Part shown: positions 37,764 to 47,353 of the stretch, one piece after another | How positions within the stretch are numbered: position 1 is the stretch's first letter | How the letters are laid out: each line of letters opens with the position of its first letter | IMG/VR virus record: IMGVR_UViG_3300045996_001841 | Coordinates: 1 to 59,291 of that record | Reading direction: 5' to 3' (one strand) | Length of the DNA: 59,291 nt | DNA from: a virus | Notes under the pieces: model-generated | Database searches by the model: none | Told to the model about the DNA's origin: nothing | What the model saw: only the letters and a program-made list of their open reading frames with translations | Position numbers and translations under genes: made by a program

Positions 37764-40724
37764 TTACTGCTTCTTCGGCACGAACGGCCGGTTGACGATC
37801 GCCACTTTTCCGTGGCGTTTGAGCATGTCCTCGAGTTGCCGTTTCCGGTCCCGTTCTTCCGAAGCGGCCACGGATTCCAGGTCGACCTGCTGCGGCTTCA
37901 TGCCCGTCAGGAGCTTGAGCCACTTCGCGGCGCCCTGGTAGTCCCCACCGAACATCTGATCCAGCGTGTTGAATCCGCGAGCCGTGAACAGGCTGCGCGC
38001 AAGCAGCAGTCGCTCGGGGTCGGCGACATACTGGATTCGCTTCTGCCCCGGCACCGGCTTCGCCTTGCCATCCGGTCCGGTCATGAACACCGGCTTCTCG
38101 ACCTCCTTGATTTTCAGGAAGTCCTTCACCGGCTGCGGTGCCGTCTTGTATTCGCGAGCGTCGTAGACGTCCTTCAGATCCTTCTGGCGGAACGAGTCCT
38201 TGCCGAACGCCAGCTCCAGCGTCAGCTTCATCGGCGGCGTGAGCTGCGAGATCGCCCGCAGCGCCGGCGTGCGCGAGACGTCGAACTGGTCGGCGAACTG
38301 CTCGACCGGGGTGCCGAAGTTGGCGAGATACTGCTTGACGCCCGTCTCCGGGTCGCCGCCCATCTTGATCGCGAACGAGCTGCGGAGGTAGGCCGGCAGA
38401 CCCTCGCGCTCCTCGCCCGAGGCGTGCTCGCCCATGTTGTCGAACGCCTTCATGACGTTCGAGATCCGCTCCGGGTGCTCGCCAAGCGTCCGCAGTTGCA
38501 GCTCCGCGTTCTTCCGCGTGAACGAGTAGAACGGCACCAGCCGGCGCATGACCTTACTCTCGAACTTCGTCAGCGCGCGGTAGTCGAAGCCGGCCTTGGT
38601 CGCGATCTCGAGCGCCTGCTCCACAGTCTTTCCCTGGCGCAGCGCCGTGATATACGCGGTCGCTTTCTGCTGCGATTCGATGAACGCGCCCATCGCCTGC
38701 GCGGCCCGGAAGTGCGGCGCCTTGCTGCTCAGCGGGTTCTTCGAGGTGGTTTTGGTGAACGCCTCGTCCGCGGTCGCGTTCGCGATGTCGGCGACGTAGC
38801 TGTCCGAGGTGCCGAAGCGCTTGACGAACGGCGCCGTGACCGTCTCCATTGGGACTTCACGACCGCGCATCGCAATGGTCGCACCCTTGGCTCCCTCCGG
38901 TTTGGCAATGGACTTGGCGATCCGCATCCCGTCCGCCACGTTGTCGGGGCGGAGCGCCGCAGCGCCGAGCACTTCGTAGTTCTGCACCAGGCCGGACAGG
39001 TAGTTGCGTGCGTGGAAGGCGGGGAACAGACCGGTGACAGACCGCTTGAACAACGACTGCACGGCGTCGAAGCCCGTCGCCTTCGCGAGCTTGTCCACCG
39101 TCGTCATTTCGTTGTTCACCAGGTTGTCGAGGAAGCGCTTGTCGTTCTCGAGGAAGTAGCCCACCGGCTTGCCGAAGCCGCCCTTCTCCTTCATCAGGAA
39201 GTAGCCGGCCTTGCGCGCGGCGTCCTCGTTGGCAAACTCAGTGAGCGGCTTGCCCACCTCGTCGACCAGCTCCTTGAGGGTCTGTCGCGTGGTGGCATCC
39301 TTGGCGATCTCAAACTCGCGGCGCGCGAAGGCCTCGGCCGGGTTGCGGACCAGTTCGTCGTCCTTCAGCAGCGCCTTGAACTGTTTCTTGTAGCCCTCGG
39401 ATCCGACGCGCACGCCGGCCGTGCCCTCGAAGAACTTCTTCACGCGGTCCTTCGCGAGGGAGGGGAAGTAGGTTTCGTAGGGGTCGGCGATCTCGCCCAT
39501 CTGCGCAAACTCTTTGTTGCGCGTGATCTGCTCGTCGATCGTCTTCTGCACCACCGGGTCCGGCGACTTCGCGACCTCGGTCGCGCGGCGCTTGCCCTCG
39601 AGGCGGAACGCCGCGTTGGTTTGCGCCGCCTCGATCTGCTCGGCGCCAACCTTGTTCGCCATTTCGTGCGCGGTGCCGAGGCGCGCGTCTGCCTGTGCGG
39701 TCGGCCGCAGACCGGGCGTCTTGTCGTCCAGTCCTCGGGCCGCAGCGGCAAGCTCCAGACCAATGCCCCGTTCGCCGACTGCCTGGTCGGCCTTCTTCAG
39801 CGCCGTGCCCTCGAGGAGCTTCTGCGCCGACTCGCCGGCTTCGCGCATTTCCAACTCGGCGTGCTTGCCCGAGAGCAGCTTCTCGACGAACTCCTCGCGC
39901 TGCTCCGGGTTCAGGCCCTTGATCAGCCGTTCGACGTTCTCGCGAACGATCTTGTCTTTGATCTGCGCGAGCGCACTCTGAAGCTCGAGGGCCTTGTTGC
40001 CGACGCCCTTCGAGGTGCCGTAGGCGTAGACGAACGCATTCCCCGCGGCGTCCTTCGCCTTGGTCAACCCATCGGTCACGTAGTCCACCATCTTCGCGGT
40101 CACCTGCGGGGCGACCTTCGATCCGGCCTTCACAGCGCCGCGCGTGGCCGCGCCTCCCACTGCACTTGCCGCATCGACGCCGCTCTTGACCAAGCGCCCG
40201 CCGACATAGGTGGTTGGATCCAGGGCAATGTCAGCCGCAGTGCCGGTAATGAAGTTCGCCACGCCGGACAGCGGGACCTTCGTGCCGCCGAAGCCGCCGA
40301 GGTTTTGAGGCACCGTGATGTCGAGGCCCGACACCTGTGGGAGGATGTCGCCGAAGGTGCGACGGTTGGGGTTCTGGTCGATCCCTGTCGCGGCCGACTT
40401 CAAGTCATTGTAGATGGTGGAGAGATAGGCCTTTCCGCCCTGGAGCACAGACCCGGTGTCCATCCCCGTCGCCACAGCTTCCGCCGGGTTGAACGAGCCG
40501 AGCGCCTTGCCGAGGCGGTGCAGCAGCGAAAGCGTCTTCGGCTGGTTGGTGATCTCTTGCGCTTCGTTCCCGAGGCCTTCCTGGTGGGCGAGCGTCGACA
40601 GCCCTTCGATGGTGTTCAAGTCCGCCTTCTCGGCAGGCGCACCTCCGCGCGTCAGCCCGGCGAAGCTCGGGCCACCGGATCCGCCACTGGTCAGCCCGGC
40701 GAAGTTGAACTGCTGCTCCGGCAT
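37764..40724 (-). CDS. Large internal virion (ejection) protein
   Basis: A 986-residue protein, the largest cytoplasmic product. N-terminus MPEQQFNFAGLTSGGSGG, a Gly-rich hydrophobic part around 100-190 (SGVANFITGTAADIALDPTT), long charged helices in the middle, and LSGLVQNYEVLG and MRRLVPFYSFTRKNAELQL near 600-760. The last pattern is familiar from large podophage internal or ejection proteins. Such proteins are stored in the capsid and extend the short tail across the envelope on infection. It is preceded by three helical proteins of similar type. Confidence 0.8.
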   Translation of the reverse strand: MPEQQFNFAGLTSGGSGGPSFAGLTRGGAPAEKADLNTIEGLSTLAHQEGLGNEAQEITNQPKTLSLLHRLGKALGSFNPAEAVATGMDTGSVLQGGKAYLSTIYNDLKSAATGIDQNPNRRTFGDILPQVSGLDITVPQNLGGFGGTKVPLSGVANFITGTAADIALDPTTYVGGRLVKSGVDAASAVGGAATRGAVKAGSKVAPQVTAKMVDYVTDGLTKAKDAAGNAFVYAYGTSKGVGNKALELQSALAQIKDKIVRENVERLIKGLNPEQREEFVEKLLSGKHAELEMREAGESAQKLLEGTALKKADQAVGERGIGLELAAAARGLDDKTPGLRPTAQADARLGTAHEMANKVGAEQIEAAQTNAAFRLEGKRRATEVAKSPDPVVQKTIDEQITRNKEFAQMGEIADPYETYFPSLAKDRVKKFFEGTAGVRVGSEGYKKQFKALLKDDELVRNPAEAFARREFEIAKDATTRQTLKELVDEVGKPLTEFANEDAARKAGYFLMKEKGGFGKPVGYFLENDKRFLDNLVNNEMTTVDKLAKATGFDAVQSLFKRSVTGLFPAFHARNYLSGLVQNYEVLGAAALRPDNVADGMRIAKSIAKPEGAKGATIAMRGREVPMETVTAPFVKRFGTSDSYVADIANATADEAFTKTTSKNPLSSKAPHFRAAQAMGAFIESQQKATAYITALRQGKTVEQALEIATKAGFDYRALTKFESKVMRRLVPFYSFTRKNAELQLRTLGEHPERISNVMKAFDNMGEHASGEEREGLPAYLRSSFAIKMGGDPETGVKQYLANFGTPVEQFADQFDVSRTPALRAISQLTPPMKLTLELAFGKDSFRQKDLKDVYDAREYKTAPQPVKDFLKIKEVEKPVFMTGPDGKAKPVPGQKRIQYVADPERLLLARSLFTARGFNTLDQMFGGDYQGAAKWLKLLTGMKPQQVDLESVAASEERDRKRQLEDMLKRHGKVAIVNRPFVPKKQ

Positions 40725-40727
40725 GGT

Positions 40728-41588
40728 TTATCGGAAGTTCGGGTTGTTCTTCAGGAACCGATCGACGTTTTCCTTCGTGACATCGAAGCCGCCCTGCTTG
40801 AGGACGTCCGCGACCTTCGCCTCGAGTGGGGTGCCCGGTTTGAACGGCGCCACCATGATGCGATCCTCGTTCGGCTTCGTGAACGCCTGATCGAGAGCTT
40901 GGAACACGCGCTGCGCAGAGAGGGCCGGGTTCCCCGTCGCCATCCGCGCCAGGTTCCGCTGCAATTCCGCCTTCGCGCGCTCGTAGGTGTAGGCCTGGCC
41001 CGTCTCCGGGTCAACCTTCTGCGGCAGGCTGGCGATATACTGCGCGGCCTCCGGCGGCAACGCGAGCTGCTTGGTCTGCTCCGCCTGTGCGCGATTGTCG
41101 TCGTTCAACTTGTCGCGCTGAAGCATTAGAGCAACGGCATTCGAGAGGTTCGCCTGTGCGCGAGCATTGTTCTCGGAGACGCGATCCCGTCCCGTCTGCA
41201 CGTCGCTGACCGGGTTGATCCCGTGCAGCTTGTAGAGCGCCGCCAGGCGCACGTGCTCGGGCTGCGTCGCGTCCTTCGACAGTTGCTCGAGGCCGGCGCG
41301 CTGCGCGTTCTCCCGCTCCATCTGTGCGGTCTTCTCCGCAGCCGCCGCGGCGGAGGCCTTCGCCTGTGCCGTGCGCTGCTCGTCGAGCGTCTTCTGTGCG
41401 AGCTTCTTCGCCTCGAGGGTTTCCTCAAGCTGTTGCTTCTTGAACGCTTCATCAGCCTGAGTCGCACGTCGCCGCTCCTGCTCCTGTGAGAGACGGAACA
41501 GCATGGATTGTTCGACTTCCCGCTGTGCCAGCATGTCCTCGAGGGACTGCTGCTGACTGCCGAGGGCTGTAGCGAAACTGAAGGCCAT
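40728..41588 (-). CDS. Helical internal virion protein
   Basis: A 286-residue, almost wholly helical protein with strong coiled-coil character (QEQERRRATQADEAFKKQQL; AAAEKTAQMERENAQRAGLE). The C-terminus carries VADVLKQGGFDVTKENVDRF. It lies 3 bp upstream of the large ejection protein and probably belongs to the same internal complex. The assignment is from context. Confidence 0.72.
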   Translation of the reverse strand: MAFSFATALGSQQQSLEDMLAQREVEQSMLFRLSQEQERRRATQADEAFKKQQLEETLEAKKLAQKTLDEQRTAQAKASAAAAAEKTAQMERENAQRAGLEQLSKDATQPEHVRLAALYKLHGINPVSDVQTGRDRVSENNARAQANLSNAVALMLQRDKLNDDNRAQAEQTKQLALPPEAAQYIASLPQKVDPETGQAYTYERAKAELQRNLARMATGNPALSAQRVFQALDQAFTKPNEDRIMVAPFKPGTPLEAKVADVLKQGGFDVTKENVDRFLKNNPNFR

Positions 41589-41594
41589 GTGCGT

Positions 41595-42260
41595 TTACCG
41601 GGTGTCGTCGGAACCCGCGAGTCCGGCGCCTGCATCTGCCTGCGCCTGCTCGAGGAGCCGTTTGATGATGGACTCGGTTTCGTTCTGCTTCGCGGTCGCC
41701 TGCGCGCCCTTCAGCGCCCCGCCGATCATGCCGGCCGCGCCGGTGATCTTCTCGAGCAGCCCCGCCTTCGGAAGGGCCGAGGGCGAGAACTTCTCGAGGG
41801 CCGGCAGCGCGTCGAACTTCGAGCCACCCATGAGCGACTGAAGCGCCTGGTTGTTGAGGACCGACGCGGCCTCCTTCCCCTGCGCGCCGAGCGCGGACGG
41901 ACGCGCGCCGCCGGAGAAGCTGATGTTGGGGATCCCCTCGGGCCGGCTGAACGACGCATCCCGCATGTTCATCACGAGCGCCGACTTCAGCGCCTTGAGG
42001 TAGGCGTCGCTCTGTGCGGTGCGCCCCTCGTTGCGCTGCCGCAGGTCAAGCTCCTGTCGGCCCATGAGTGCATTCTCGTGATCCGCCATCGCGCGGCGGC
42101 GGATCTCGTCCTGCAACATGATGTTGTTCGTCTCGTCCTTGCGACCCGCCTCGGCACCCTTGGCGATGCCGCCGGCCGCGTCGAGGCCCGCAGAGATGAG
42201 AGGGCCAACGCCGGGGATGAACCCGGTCGCACCCTTGAGGAGTCCACTCCAGAAGCCCAT
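41595..42260 (-). CDS. Internal virion protein with hydrophobic N-terminus
   Basis: A 221-residue protein. The first 40 residues are Gly-rich and membrane-active in character (WSGLLKGATGFIPGVGPLIS), followed by charged helices (QDEIRRRAMADHENALMGRQ). This pattern is common among podophage ejection-type proteins. The function is inferred from position and composition. Confidence 0.72.
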   Translation of the reverse strand: MGFWSGLLKGATGFIPGVGPLISAGLDAAGGIAKGAEAGRKDETNNIMLQDEIRRRAMADHENALMGRQELDLRQRNEGRTAQSDAYLKALKSALVMNMRDASFSRPEGIPNISFSGGARPSALGAQGKEAASVLNNQALQSLMGGSKFDALPALEKFSPSALPKAGLLEKITGAAGMIGGALKGAQATAKQNETESIIKRLLEQAQADAGAGLAGSDDTR

Positions 42261-42272
42261 CGTCCTACTCCT

Positions 42273-43106
42273 TTAGAAAAGCGACTGGAGCGCGGCGTTG
42301 TTCCAATACGCCTCGCGGTCCGCAATGTTGAAGCCGAGGCTCTGCCCGAACTGTTGGTTCTGAAGCATGGTCCGCAGCGCGTCGAGGTTGAGGCCGCCCG
42401 TGCCGAGCTTGTCCTTCAGGTTCAGTTCGGCCTGGCCGAGGCTCCCCGACTGCGCCAGGCCCTCCCGCTTGATCGCCGCTTCAATGTCGGCGAGGTCACG
42501 CTGGAGGTCCATCGTCTGATCGGCCGTGAGCATCCCCTTGAGGCTCCCGAGGGCTTCCTGAATCTCCCGGCGCCGGTTCTCCAGCTCGCGCGAGACGAGC
42601 TGCGCTTCCATGCCACCGATGTCCTGCCCTTGGCGCGCAAACTCCCGCGCCCGGCGCGCTTCCATCTCGCCGCTCGAGTCCATACCCTGCGCGCTGGCGC
42701 GCTCCGCGGCGTCGGACAGGTAGCTCTGCGTCGCGCGCTGGCGATTGGCGGCGTAGGCGTCGGCCTGCTGGCGGAAGTTCGGGTCGTTCCGGTCGATCGT
42801 CGTCCCCTGCGTCGCCCGCTGGAGATACGAGTTGCGCACCACGTCCTGCGTGCCCTGGTTGGTCGTGTTCGGCAGCGGCGCGGCCCCCGGCGTCGCCGAG
42901 TAGGTCTGCGCATTCTGCGCCTGCTGGTTGATGTTCGAGGCAGCCGGCCCGGCAGGGGTCGACCCAGGCGGCGCAGACCCAGGCGGCGCAGCGCCCTGCG
43001 ACTGCTTCCACGACTGATACTGCTGCCATTGAGGGTGAGACTCCCCTAGCCCCTCAATGTTTCGCTGGAAGATGGGATTTGCAAACTCTTGTTCGATCGT
43101 CGCCAT
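42273..43106 (-). CDS. Internal virion-type protein, Gln/Ala-rich
   Basis: A 277-residue protein. N-terminal PIFQRNIEGLGESHPQWQQY is followed by a Pro/Gly-rich linker and long Arg/Glu/Ala helices (RRAREFARQGQDIGGMEAQL; LQRDLADIEAAIKREGLAQ). It belongs to the run of four to five internal or ejection proteins. The exact role is unknown. Confidence 0.72.
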   Translation of the reverse strand: MATIEQEFANPIFQRNIEGLGESHPQWQQYQSWKQSQGAAPPGSAPPGSTPAGPAASNINQQAQNAQTYSATPGAAPLPNTTNQGTQDVVRNSYLQRATQGTTIDRNDPNFRQQADAYAANRQRATQSYLSDAAERASAQGMDSSGEMEARRAREFARQGQDIGGMEAQLVSRELENRRREIQEALGSLKGMLTADQTMDLQRDLADIEAAIKREGLAQSGSLGQAELNLKDKLGTGGLNLDALRTMLQNQQFGQSLGFNIADREAYWNNAALQSLF

Positions 43107-43120
43107 TGTGGGCCTCGTCG

Positions 43121-43810
43121 TTACCGATTGTTACCCATCAAACCCAAAAGTGCATCCCGGTCCAGCCTGTTTCCGGGCTGAAGCAAGCTCTGAATGTATT
43201 GCTGCGCCTGCGCGTAGAACCCGTCGTCGGTCGGAATGAGCGCGTTCGTCATGTCGAGGGCGCCTCCGCCCATTGACATATCCATCGCGCTCGCCAGGCC
43301 GGACTTCGGCGCGCCGCCGCCCGTCTGGAACGCCGCCCCGTATTCCCCGCGGCTGGCGCCAGTGAAGATGTCAACCTCGCCCACCCCCGGGATGTTCACC
43401 TTGTCCTTGCCGTTGAACGTCGTGCCCGGATAGGCCTTCTGGATCGCCGCGATGGCCGCGTCCCGCTCCTCCTGCGACTGGAGCCGACCATCGCCGCCCG
43501 AGGCCTCCTGAAGGATGCGACCGGTGACATACTTCGGCGTCTGGTGGTTGGCGTCCGCCCACTTCGTCTGGTCGAAGCCGGCCAGCACGTTCCCGAAGTT
43601 CTGTGCGGTCGACTCCGGTTTCGCGTAACCGTCCGTGTTCCACGCAGAAGTGTCCGGACCCTTCGGCGCCTCTGGCGCCGGGGCGGGCGCGCTCGGCTCG
43701 AGGCCGGGCACGGTGGTCGGCTGGCGCCGGCGGATCGGTGAGCCGTCTTCGACGCCAAGCTCCTCGAGCAATGCCTGACGATCGTAGTTGTCGCTATCCT
43801 TGAACAGCAT
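43121..43810 (-). CDS. Hypothetical virion-associated protein
   Basis: A 229-residue protein, MLFKDSDNYDRQALLEELGV at the start. A Pro-rich segment is followed by a pattern seen in podophage genomes: YVTGRILQEASGGDGRLQS, then DKVNIPGVGEVDIFTGAS. The C-terminal QYIQSLLQPGNRLDRDALLG is helical. Usually encoded beside ejection proteins; role unknown. Confidence 0.72.
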   Translation of the reverse strand: MLFKDSDNYDRQALLEELGVEDGSPIRRRQPTTVPGLEPSAPAPAPEAPKGPDTSAWNTDGYAKPESTAQNFGNVLAGFDQTKWADANHQTPKYVTGRILQEASGGDGRLQSQEERDAAIAAIQKAYPGTTFNGKDKVNIPGVGEVDIFTGASRGEYGAAFQTGGGAPKSGLASAMDMSMGGGALDMTNALIPTDDGFYAQAQQYIQSLLQPGNRLDRDALLGLMGNNR

Positions 43811-43820
43811 GTCCGGCTCC

Positions 43821-44072
43821 TTACGTCACGATCCCGAGCTGCGCCAGAATGGCGGCTTGCTGCTCGGGCGTGAGCTTTGTGAAGTTCTCCGCCATTTGGT
43901 TCTTGACCCGCTCCTCGTAACCGCGCACCAGCGCCTCGAGGTAGTCGCGTGTTTTCGTCTGGACATACTCGGCGATGGTCAACGTCGTGCCGTTGTCGGC
44001 GTTGTGGCGCGCGACCGCGGCGATCAGCGCTCGCTCGTGTCGTGCATCCGTCGTAATCGTGTAGTCCGGCAT
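43821..44072 (-). CDS. Small hypothetical virion-region protein
   Basis: An 83-residue helical protein: MPDYTITTDARHERALIAAV, then YVQTKTRDYLEALVRGYEER and LTPEQQAAILAQLG. The pattern is common in small phage proteins encoded next to tail fibres and may aid assembly. Starts by overlap with the upstream tail gene. Confidence 0.75.
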   Translation of the reverse strand: MPDYTITTDARHERALIAAVARHNADNGTTLTIAEYVQTKTRDYLEALVRGYEERVKNQMAENFTKLTPEQQAAILAQLGIVT

Positions 44073-45019
44073 TACTGCACCTCAAACTGCGCGATCCCGG
44101 TGACCGCGGTGTTGTTCGCGCTCGCGGTCCAGGCCGTCAGGTCGCGCTTTCGGATGATCATTGTCGTGCCGCCGGCGACCACAACCCACGTGCCAGAATC
44201 ACGAACGCCGTTGTCCGAGATGTCGAGGGCTGCGGCACCCATCTGACGCGCCGCAACAAACCCTCCAGGGATCGCCAACAACAGGTCGGTGCCGAGCACG
44301 CCGCCGACCGACGTCGCCGCCAAGGAGAACGCCACCTTGAGCGTCTTCCCGAGCAACGTATACGCGAACGTCACCTGGTCGCCCGAGGCAACCGTCCACG
44401 TCATGCCGCCGGACCCGGTGAAGTTGCCGGCCGCGTGCGTGACCGCGGTCCAATACCCAGCCGCCGCCGCGCGCCCACGCTCGAACATCCCGTTCTGCAC
44501 GTAGAGGCTGTCGATACGATCCGAACTCACCCCGAGGTTGCCGTCGCCGAGGACCAGTCCCTTGCCGCTGTGTGGCAGCAGGAGATACTTCCCGAGGACC
44601 GAGCTGTAAGCGACGCGCACCACCGGGAACGAGTTACGCACCGAGTCCGTGGCGATCTTGTCGGTGATCTGAAACGCCACCTCCGCGGCAGACACGAACC
44701 CGGGCGGGCTGCCGACGTGCACCGCCCACCCACGATCCTCCGCACTCTTGAACGCGACGCCAACATTGTCCGCGCCGACGACATCGTTCAGGTTGTCGGA
44801 GATTTCCACCTGTCCGAACTGTCCGGACCCCGCAGCCTCGAGGTCCCCTTCGGCTACAATGTCCCCCGTCACCGTTACGCTATCTGCCGTAACGGCTGCG
44901 TGACTTCCGTCGTCATGGTGCTCGAGACTCGCCCACCCCTGAATCAGGGCGACCAGTGACTCCAGCTCCGCCCGCGTCGTGGCATCCAGGCGCTCGGCGA
45001 AGCGCAGCGCGATCAGCAT
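44072..45019 (-). CDS. Putative tail fibre or appendage protein
   Basis: A 315-residue protein. A coiled-coil-like start (AERLDATTRAELESLVALIQ) is followed by Val/Gly-rich strands (VTGDIVAEGDLEAAGSGQFG) and GDGNLGVSSDRIDSLYVQNG, which is typical of trimeric tail fibres. The C-terminal half is a beta sandwich (TFAYTLLGKTLKVAFSLAAT). It is encoded beside the nozzle-like protein, with no signal peptide, in contrast to other receptor-binding candidates. Confidence 0.75.
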   Translation of the reverse strand: MLIALRFAERLDATTRAELESLVALIQGWASLEHHDDGSHAAVTADSVTVTGDIVAEGDLEAAGSGQFGQVEISDNLNDVVGADNVGVAFKSAEDRGWAVHVGSPPGFVSAAEVAFQITDKIATDSVRNSFPVVRVAYSSVLGKYLLLPHSGKGLVLGDGNLGVSSDRIDSLYVQNGMFERGRAAAAGYWTAVTHAAGNFTGSGGMTWTVASGDQVTFAYTLLGKTLKVAFSLAATSVGGVLGTDLLLAIPGGFVAARQMGAAALDISDNGVRDSGTWVVVAGGTTMIIRKRDLTAWTASANNTAVTGIAQFEVQ

Positions 45020-46885
45020 TTAGACACCCAAGTTGCCGCGCTGCAATTCCCACCGCAGCCCGAGCGAATTGACGACCCACGGAGACACCGCACGCGCCGA
45101 CTCGTCGCCGAACTCGATCTGCACGGCGGTGCAACTGCCCATGCGCAGGTCGTCGACCGGCGTGACCACATAGTCCTCCGTCGCCGCGGGCGCCAGGGAC
45201 ACACTGCGGAAGTCGCCGCTCTCGGCGCCGTAGTCGCGCACGATCCGCGCGCTGATCGACACGCCGGCCAGCGCCTCGGAATCGAACACCCCACCCTTGA
45301 TCTCAGAACGTCCGATCAGACTGCCCGGGCGATACGCGCGGGTGAGAACATACGCGCGGAACGTCACGCCCGCGTCGTCGGTCGCCCCATCCTCGTCGGC
45401 GCGCACGATCGCGTGCGTCGCGAACGCGGCCTTCTGCACTCCGAGGTGCGGTTGCTCGTTCCACTCCACGCACGCCGTCACGCTGTCGCCCGGCACGGTG
45501 TGCAGCACGAAGCCGCCCGACTGCGCGTCATACACAATGCGCGTGTCCGGTTCGGTCGCCGCGTCGAGGGCCACGTGCCACCACACCTGGCGCTTCTGTG
45601 CGTGATACACGGCACGCATCGTGACGCTGTTCGATTGGTTCACGCGGCGCCACAACTGTTGGATGTTTTGCCCCAGCTCGAGCACGCCCTGCGGACCGAA
45701 CACGCACGGACCGACCTTCGGATCGGTGAAATAGATGACCGGGCGGCCCTGCGAATCCGTGCCGGCCACCACGGAATCTTTCATGGCGCCGTGTGTGCGA
45801 GAGTAGATCGAGGGCAGATACGCGGCCTGTGCCGCACCGGTGCGCGACAGCCCGTAGATGGTGCTGCGCTTGAACACAATGATCTTGCTCTCGAACCGCT
45901 CCGCTCCAGTGATGCCGCCGTCCGTGCCCGCGTCCAGGTCGATGAAGTTGTCGATCGGGATCCGCTCGTCGTTCCCGATCCCGGGTGCCGCGCCGACCGG
46001 CGACCACACGACACGAGAGTCGAGGTCGTCGTTCTCGTAGTCGCCCATCGCAATGAGTCGGTCCTCGTCCGGCACGAGGATCCGCGCGCTCCGCGGCGGC
46101 ACGTATTCGCCCTCGTCCGGCGACAGCTCGAAATCTGAGGTCGTCACCTGTGCGCTGGTCAAGGAGTCGTCGTAAGTCGCCGTGGCGACCGTGACGCTGG
46201 CGATCTGGTAGAAGTTCGCGTTGTCGACGCTCTCCTCGACAATCCAGTGCGTTTCCGATTCGTTGATCAACGCCGGCCGCGAAATGCGGGCTGACGCGCC
46301 GCTGCCGCTCGGCACGAACGTCTGCGTGCTCGAGGGCTCCGACTGGAGATTGTTCACGGAATCGAACCACCGCGTGCGGTAGTAGCGCGTGTCGCTGAAT
46401 ACGCCGGCGCCCTGGTCCGCCACGGTCGGCGCAGCGGACGTCGCGGCCAGGCCCACACGACGGATCTGCGTGCCGTCGTAGACATGGAGGCGGTTCAGCG
46501 CCGTGCCTCCGGAGGTCGTCGACTGCACCGCGAAGAAGAACTTCCCGTGCAGGCTGACCGCGGAGACGTCCACCCCGAGGAACAGGTCCGCCGGCGTGAC
46601 GCTCGGCGTCGTGTCCGCGTAGGCGTCGTCATAGAACATGAACACGTGGTCCGCGTCGAACGCCCACAACCGGTCGTCATCCGGGTCCGACGTCGGCGTG
46701 TGCACGCCGAACCAGTTCTGCTGCGGCAGGCCCGTCACCGCCGAGGCACACCCGTTCCGCCGGCCCGCAAGCGTCGCGGTCCAATACTCGATGTTCCACG
46801 CCTCCGCGACCTGGTTGTCGCGGATGGTGGCGGGGTGGTTGTCGTTGATTCCACCCCTAAGATCGGTCAGCAGCAGCTCGGGCAT
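45020..46885 (-). CDS. Tail nozzle/stabilisation protein, beta-propeller-like
   Basis: A 621-residue protein starting MPELLLTDLRGGINDNHPAT. The opening LRGGINDNHP and the long series of short strands (RLWAFDADHVFMFYDDAY; RLIAMGDYENDDLDSRVVWS; KIIVFKRSTIYGLSRTG) match podophage proteins that close the head-tail interface and form the tail nozzle, like P22 gp10. It directly follows the adaptor and lysozyme-like genes. The stop is next to the tail-fibre start. Confidence 0.82.
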   Translation of the reverse strand: MPELLLTDLRGGINDNHPATIRDNQVAEAWNIEYWTATLAGRRNGCASAVTGLPQQNWFGVHTPTSDPDDDRLWAFDADHVFMFYDDAYADTTPSVTPADLFLGVDVSAVSLHGKFFFAVQSTTSGGTALNRLHVYDGTQIRRVGLAATSAAPTVADQGAGVFSDTRYYRTRWFDSVNNLQSEPSSTQTFVPSGSGASARISRPALINESETHWIVEESVDNANFYQIASVTVATATYDDSLTSAQVTTSDFELSPDEGEYVPPRSARILVPDEDRLIAMGDYENDDLDSRVVWSPVGAAPGIGNDERIPIDNFIDLDAGTDGGITGAERFESKIIVFKRSTIYGLSRTGAAQAAYLPSIYSRTHGAMKDSVVAGTDSQGRPVIYFTDPKVGPCVFGPQGVLELGQNIQQLWRRVNQSNSVTMRAVYHAQKRQVWWHVALDAATEPDTRIVYDAQSGGFVLHTVPGDSVTACVEWNEQPHLGVQKAAFATHAIVRADEDGATDDAGVTFRAYVLTRAYRPGSLIGRSEIKGGVFDSEALAGVSISARIVRDYGAESGDFRSVSLAPAATEDYVVTPVDDLRMGSCTAVQIEFGDESARAVSPWVVNSLGLRWELQRGNLGV

Positions 46886-47351
46886 CGACTAGGTTCCACG
46901 CCGCACGGAAGTTGGCATCCCACGTTTCAGGGTGTGGCTTGCCCGGCCGCCACCCGTCGATGTATGTATTCCACCCGAGGTTCGACTCGTCGCGCGTTGG
47001 GAGTGGCATCGGCACCGTCCACAGCAACAGCCGCGCAAACCCGCACGCTACGGTGTCGTTGTGCTCGATCGCATCGTGAACCGAGAACGACGTCGCCTCG
47101 GGATAGCCCAATGTCTCGAGGAGGTTCCTCGCGTGCGCGCGAGTCGCCGGGTGCGTCATCACGCCGACAATGCCCCCAAGCTCGAACTGAAAGAACCCGC
47201 GCGCCGGTCCGCGAATCTGCCGACGATGCTTGAACTTCGACTCCTGCAACCCGATCGCCAGCAGCATCGCCGTCGCGCGCTCTGAGCGCATCTTCTCCGG
47301 CAGTAACGAGTAGGCCACGGGGATCGTGTGCGTGAGCGTGTGGATCAACAT
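46857..47351 (-). CDS. Lysozyme-like/transglycosylase-like virion protein
   Basis: A 164-residue protein. ATG 47351 lies just after the adaptor stop. AMLLAIGLQESKFKHRRQIR then PARGFFQFELGG is the start of a soluble lytic transglycosylase-type lysozyme fold, with the catalytic Glu in QES. WNTYIDGWRPGKPHPETW and FRAAWNLV near the end are familiar from phage proteins at this location. It probably opens peptidoglycan for DNA entry. It is also the only peptidoglycan hydrolase candidate in the genome. Confidence 0.82.
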   Translation of the reverse strand: MLIHTLTHTIPVAYSLLPEKMRSERATAMLLAIGLQESKFKHRRQIRGPARGFFQFELGGIVGVMTHPATRAHARNLLETLGYPEATSFSVHDAIEHNDTVACGFARLLLWTVPMPLPTRDESNLGWNTYIDGWRPGKPHPETWDANFRAAWNLVDARAAADRS

Positions 47352-47353
47352 GA

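Noticed and set aside
37812-41129. 1105-codon open frame on the plus strand
   Set aside because: It is antisense to the 986-residue internal virion protein. High GC at third codon positions keeps the antisense frame free of stops. It has an Arg/Leu/His-rich composition, no ribosome site and no domain.
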